DNA of 8,883 nt, taken from NCBI GenBank assembly GCA_037442365.1, contig JBBIQK010000077.1, positions 1 through 8,883 on the forward strand. The letters run 5' to 3'. Below the pieces are notes generated by a model. That model did no database searches. It was not told the origin of the DNA and saw only the letters and a list, made by a program, of their open reading frames with translations. This document shows, one piece after another, positions 6,982 to 8,883 of the stretch. The translations under genes were made by a program, and so were the position numbers. The stretch is from GBS-DC sp037442365 (GTDB lineage: Bacteria > Armatimonadota > Fimbriimonadia > Fimbriimonadales > GBS-DC). Positions within the stretch are counted from its first letter, which is position 1; every line of letters starts with the position of its first letter.

Positions 6982-7377
6982 ATGAGCTATTCACAGGGCG
7001 ATTCGCTGAACGCGGACGAAAAACTCTGGGGGATGCTGGCGCATCTGCTGACGCTGGTGGGCTATGTGGTCTCACTGGGGCAGTATATCGCGCCGCTGGT
7101 GATTTACCTGATTTACAAAGACCGCTCGACCTTTGTGGCGTTTCACGCGCTGCAGGCGCTCTTTTTCCAGCTGCTGGCGCTGGCGGTGGGGATTGTGCTG
7201 GTGTTGTTCTCCGTCGTGACGCTGGGGCTGGGGTTGTTGCTGGCGGTACCGCTGGGACTTGCGCTGGCAATCGCGGTGCTGGTCTACACGATTATCGCGG
7301 CGATTGAGGCGAACAAGGGCAACTGGTACGAGCTGCCGCTGGCGGGGCGCTGGACGCGCACGACGCTTCGGATATGA
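6982..7377 (+). CDS. DUF4870-family small membrane protein
   Basis: This 131-residue protein begins with a polar N-terminus (MSYSQGDSLNADEKLW). GMLAHLLTLVGYV and QYIAPLVIYLIYK (18-46) form a first hydrophobic pair, and DRSTFVAFHALQALFFQ (47-63) contains the family's characteristic F-V-x-x-H-x-x-x-A-L-x-F-Q pattern. Long hydrophobic segments at about 64-80 and 82-107 follow, and the tail is EANKGNWYELPLAGRW. This matches DUF4870 proteins, related in fold to Tic20, which are inner-membrane proteins of unknown function. The start at 6982 is preferred because the family N-terminus begins here; the ribosome site is weak (GGGGG at 6971-6975). The frame extends upstream to 6805 but through the palindrome and promoter, which is not coding. 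The stop overlaps the ATG of glnE in ATGA, suggesting coupled translation; a functional link to nitrogen control is not known. Confidence 0.85.
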   Translation: MSYSQGDSLNADEKLWGMLAHLLTLVGYVVSLGQYIAPLVIYLIYKDRSTFVAFHALQALFFQLLALAVGIVLVLFSVVTLGLGLLLAVPLGLALAIAVLVYTIIAAIEANKGNWYELPLAGRWTRTTLRI

Positions 7378-8883
7378 TTGACGCCATCCCGTTCGAGCAG
7401 CCCGACCGCGCGGGACGCCTGTGGGCGCGCTGGCGCGGCGAGGGGCTGCAGGCGGAGCTGTTCGATCGGTTCGCGCCGACGCTTGCCGACGCCCTGCGCC
7501 GCGCGCCCGACCCCGACCGCCTGCTGGTCAACTTCGACCGCTGGCTCGAATCGCTGGGCGCACGGCTGACCTACTACCGCCTGTTCGCCGAGACGCCCCG
7601 CGCGCTGGAGCCTGCCCTCACCGTGCTGAGCGCGTCGGACTACCTCACCGACACGCTGCTGCAGAACCCTGAGCTGAGCGAGATTCTGCTCGATGTGCGC
7701 CTGCTGACGCGCCCGCGCCCGCGCGCCGACCTGCGCCGCGAACTCAACCGCCTGATGCGCGCCTGCACCTCCTTCTGGATGCGCCTCGACCGCCTGCGCG
7801 CCTTCAAGCAACAGGAGTACCTGCGCATCACCGCGCTCGACCTGCTGGGACGCGCGACGCTGAGCGAGACCGCCCGCGCCCTTGCCGACCTTGCCGATGT
7901 GTGCGTCGACGCCGCGCTGGAGGCGTGCCATCGCGAACTGGCGCCCCAGCACGGCGTCGCAGGCGAACACGGGCTGTGCGTGCTGGCAATGGGCAAATGG
8001 GGCGGACGCGAACTCAACTACAGTTCGGACATCGACCCCATCTTCATTCACGCCGACGCGCCCCGCTTCACAGGCTGCCCCGACCCCCAGCGCTACCTCA
8101 CGCGCCTTGCCGAAACGCTGGTCAAGGCGCTTTCCGAACCCATGCGGCGCGGGATTGTGTTCCGCGTCGATGTGCGCCTGCGCCCCGAAGGACGGCTGGG
8201 ACCGCTCACGCGCAGTGTGTCGTCCGCCCTGCGCTACTACGAAACCTGGGCGGAGGCGTGGGAGCGTCAGGCAATGCTGAAAGCCCGCCCCTGCGCCGGC
8301 GACCTGCAGGTGGGCGAAGCGTTTCTGGAGCGACTGCAGGCGTGGCTGTATCGCCCGTCGCTGAGCGAGACCGACCTTGCCGAAATCGTGCGCCAGCGCG
8401 AGCGGATGGAAGCGCAGACGCTGGCGCGCGGCACATCCGACGCCGACCTCAAAAACGGCTGGGGCGGCATCCGCGACATCGAGTTCGCCGTGCAGGCGTT
8501 GCAACTGATGCTGGGCGGACGGCTGCCGCGCCTGCGCACGCCCGCAACGCTGGACGCCCTGCAACGCCTCAAACACGCGCGTCTGCTCGACCCCGCGCAG
8601 GCGCACGCCCTGCAGGAAGCCTATGTGTTCCTGCGCACCGCCGAGCATCGCCTGCAACTGCAGTTCGGGCATCAGACGCACCTGCTGCCGACCGCCCCCG
8701 CCGCCCGCCTGCGCCTTGCCCGACTGATGGGCTTCCCAGACGCCGACGCTTTTGAACACGCCCTCCAGCAACACCGCCGCGTCGCCCGCGCCTTCCGCGA
8801 ACAAATCCTGCGCCTGCCCAACCAGACTTCAGGAACATCCCTATCGACGCCAGGGACATCCCTATCGACGCCAGGGACATCCC
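7374..8883 (+). CDS. glnE: Glutamine synthetase adenylyltransferase/adenylyl-removing enzyme, N-terminal part (runs off window)
   Basis: GlnE switches glutamine synthetase off by adenylylation and on by removing AMP, in response to PII and glutamine. The visible 503 codons cover the N-terminal (adenylyl-removing) nucleotidyltransferase half of a protein usually about 950 residues long. Motifs are MGKWGGRELNYSSDIDPIF (206-224) with the acidic pair D219/D221; FRVDVRLRPEGRLGPL (264-279) with the third acid D266; YYETWAEAWERQAMLKAR (ending near 305); and KNGWGGIRDIEFAVQALQL (360-378). Family members usually read GKLGG and DLIF, so W209 and P222 are unusual. The ATG at 7374 overlaps the preceding stop (ATGA) and has no Shine-Dalgarno, as expected for coupled translation. 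From residue 488 the frame enters TSLSTPG repeats, where the linker to the transferase half is expected. Whether the C-terminal half follows intact is outside the window. Confidence 0.92.
   Translation, partial: MIDAIPFEQPDRAGRLWARWRGEGLQAELFDRFAPTLADALRRAPDPDRLLVNFDRWLESLGARLTYYRLFAETPRALEPALTVLSASDYLTDTLLQNPELSEILLDVRLLTRPRPRADLRRELNRLMRACTSFWMRLDRLRAFKQQEYLRITALDLLGRATLSETARALADLADVCVDAALEACHRELAPQHGVAGEHGLCVLAMGKWGGRELNYSSDIDPIFIHADAPRFTGCPDPQRYLTRLAETLVKALSEPMRRGIVFRVDVRLRPEGRLGPLTRSVSSALRYYETWAEAWERQAMLKARPCAGDLQVGEAFLERLQAWLYRPSLSETDLAEIVRQRERMEAQTLARGTSDADLKNGWGGIRDIEFAVQALQLMLGGRLPRLRTPATLDALQRLKHARLLDPAQAHALQEAYVFLRTAEHRLQLQFGHQTHLLPTAPAARLRLARLMGFPDADAFEHALQQHRRVARAFREQILRLPNQTSGTSLSTPGTSLSTPGTS
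8835..8883 (+). repeat. 21-bp tandem repeat inside glnE
   Basis: Two exact copies of a 21-base unit starting ACATCCCTATCG (8835-8855 and 8856-8876) are followed by the first seven bases of a third, cut by the window end. The unit length is a multiple of three, so the array keeps the glnE frame and encodes TSLSTPG repeats. The copies are identical with no silent differences, which points to recent expansion. Across each junction AGGGA-CA-TCCCT is a near-perfect small palindrome. The total copy number is not visible. Confidence 0.85.

Noticed and set aside
7284..8804. 506-residue open frame on the minus strand opposite glnE
   Set aside because: It is antisense to a frame with clear GlnE motifs, its translation is Gln/Ala/Arg/Gly-rich low-complexity sequence typical of GC-rich antisense frames, and it has no recognisable domain.
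8835..8883. CRISPR array
   Set aside because: The 21-bp units are directly adjacent with no spacers and lie in the glnE reading frame.

Overview
The window reads as a GC-rich chromosomal segment from a free-living bacterium. The secreted proteins end in a dockerin-like module with the signature [GDVNGDxCVDDADLL...FNFGxGC]. To my memory this resembles proteins from Armatimonadota (Fimbriimonadales-type, often hot-spring genomes), but that assignment is recall, not a search, and I hold it at moderate confidence.

Left half (1-4389, + strand): four consecutive genes for secreted proteins, the first cut by the window edge. Each ends in a 52-residue module with two calcium-loop repeats, the second close to identical even at nucleotide level. 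Genes 2 (387-1502) and 4 (3268-4389) are full-length cysteine-rich paralogues that also share a conserved untranslated leader. Gene 3 (1601-3172) has an unrelated body and its own promoter with a TATAAT box. No cohesin, glycosidase or sortase gene is visible, so the partner of the dockerin-like tails is unknown. In genes 2-4 a cysteine in calcium loop 1 occurs together with a C-terminal cysteine; gene 1 lacks both. This suggests a disulfide clasp.

Middle (4386-6741, - strand): a two-gene operon, metK (S-adenosylmethionine synthetase) followed 19 bases later by serA (D-3-phosphoglycerate dehydrogenase). Serine feeds one-carbon units and SAM uses methionine, so the pairing is metabolically sensible. 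The serA stop overlaps the stop of gene 4 tail to tail by 4 bases.

Right part (6742-8883): a 240-base divergent intergenic region holds a dyad that contains the -10 boxes of both directions and, within the predicted metK leader, a 53-base nested palindrome. Then come, on the + strand, a small DUF4870-type membrane protein gene and, overlapping it as ATGA, the N-terminal 503 codons of glnE (glutamine synthetase adenylyltransferase/adenylyl-removing enzyme). The glnE reading frame runs off the window through a 21-bp tandem repeat that encodes TSLSTPG units where the interdomain linker is expected.
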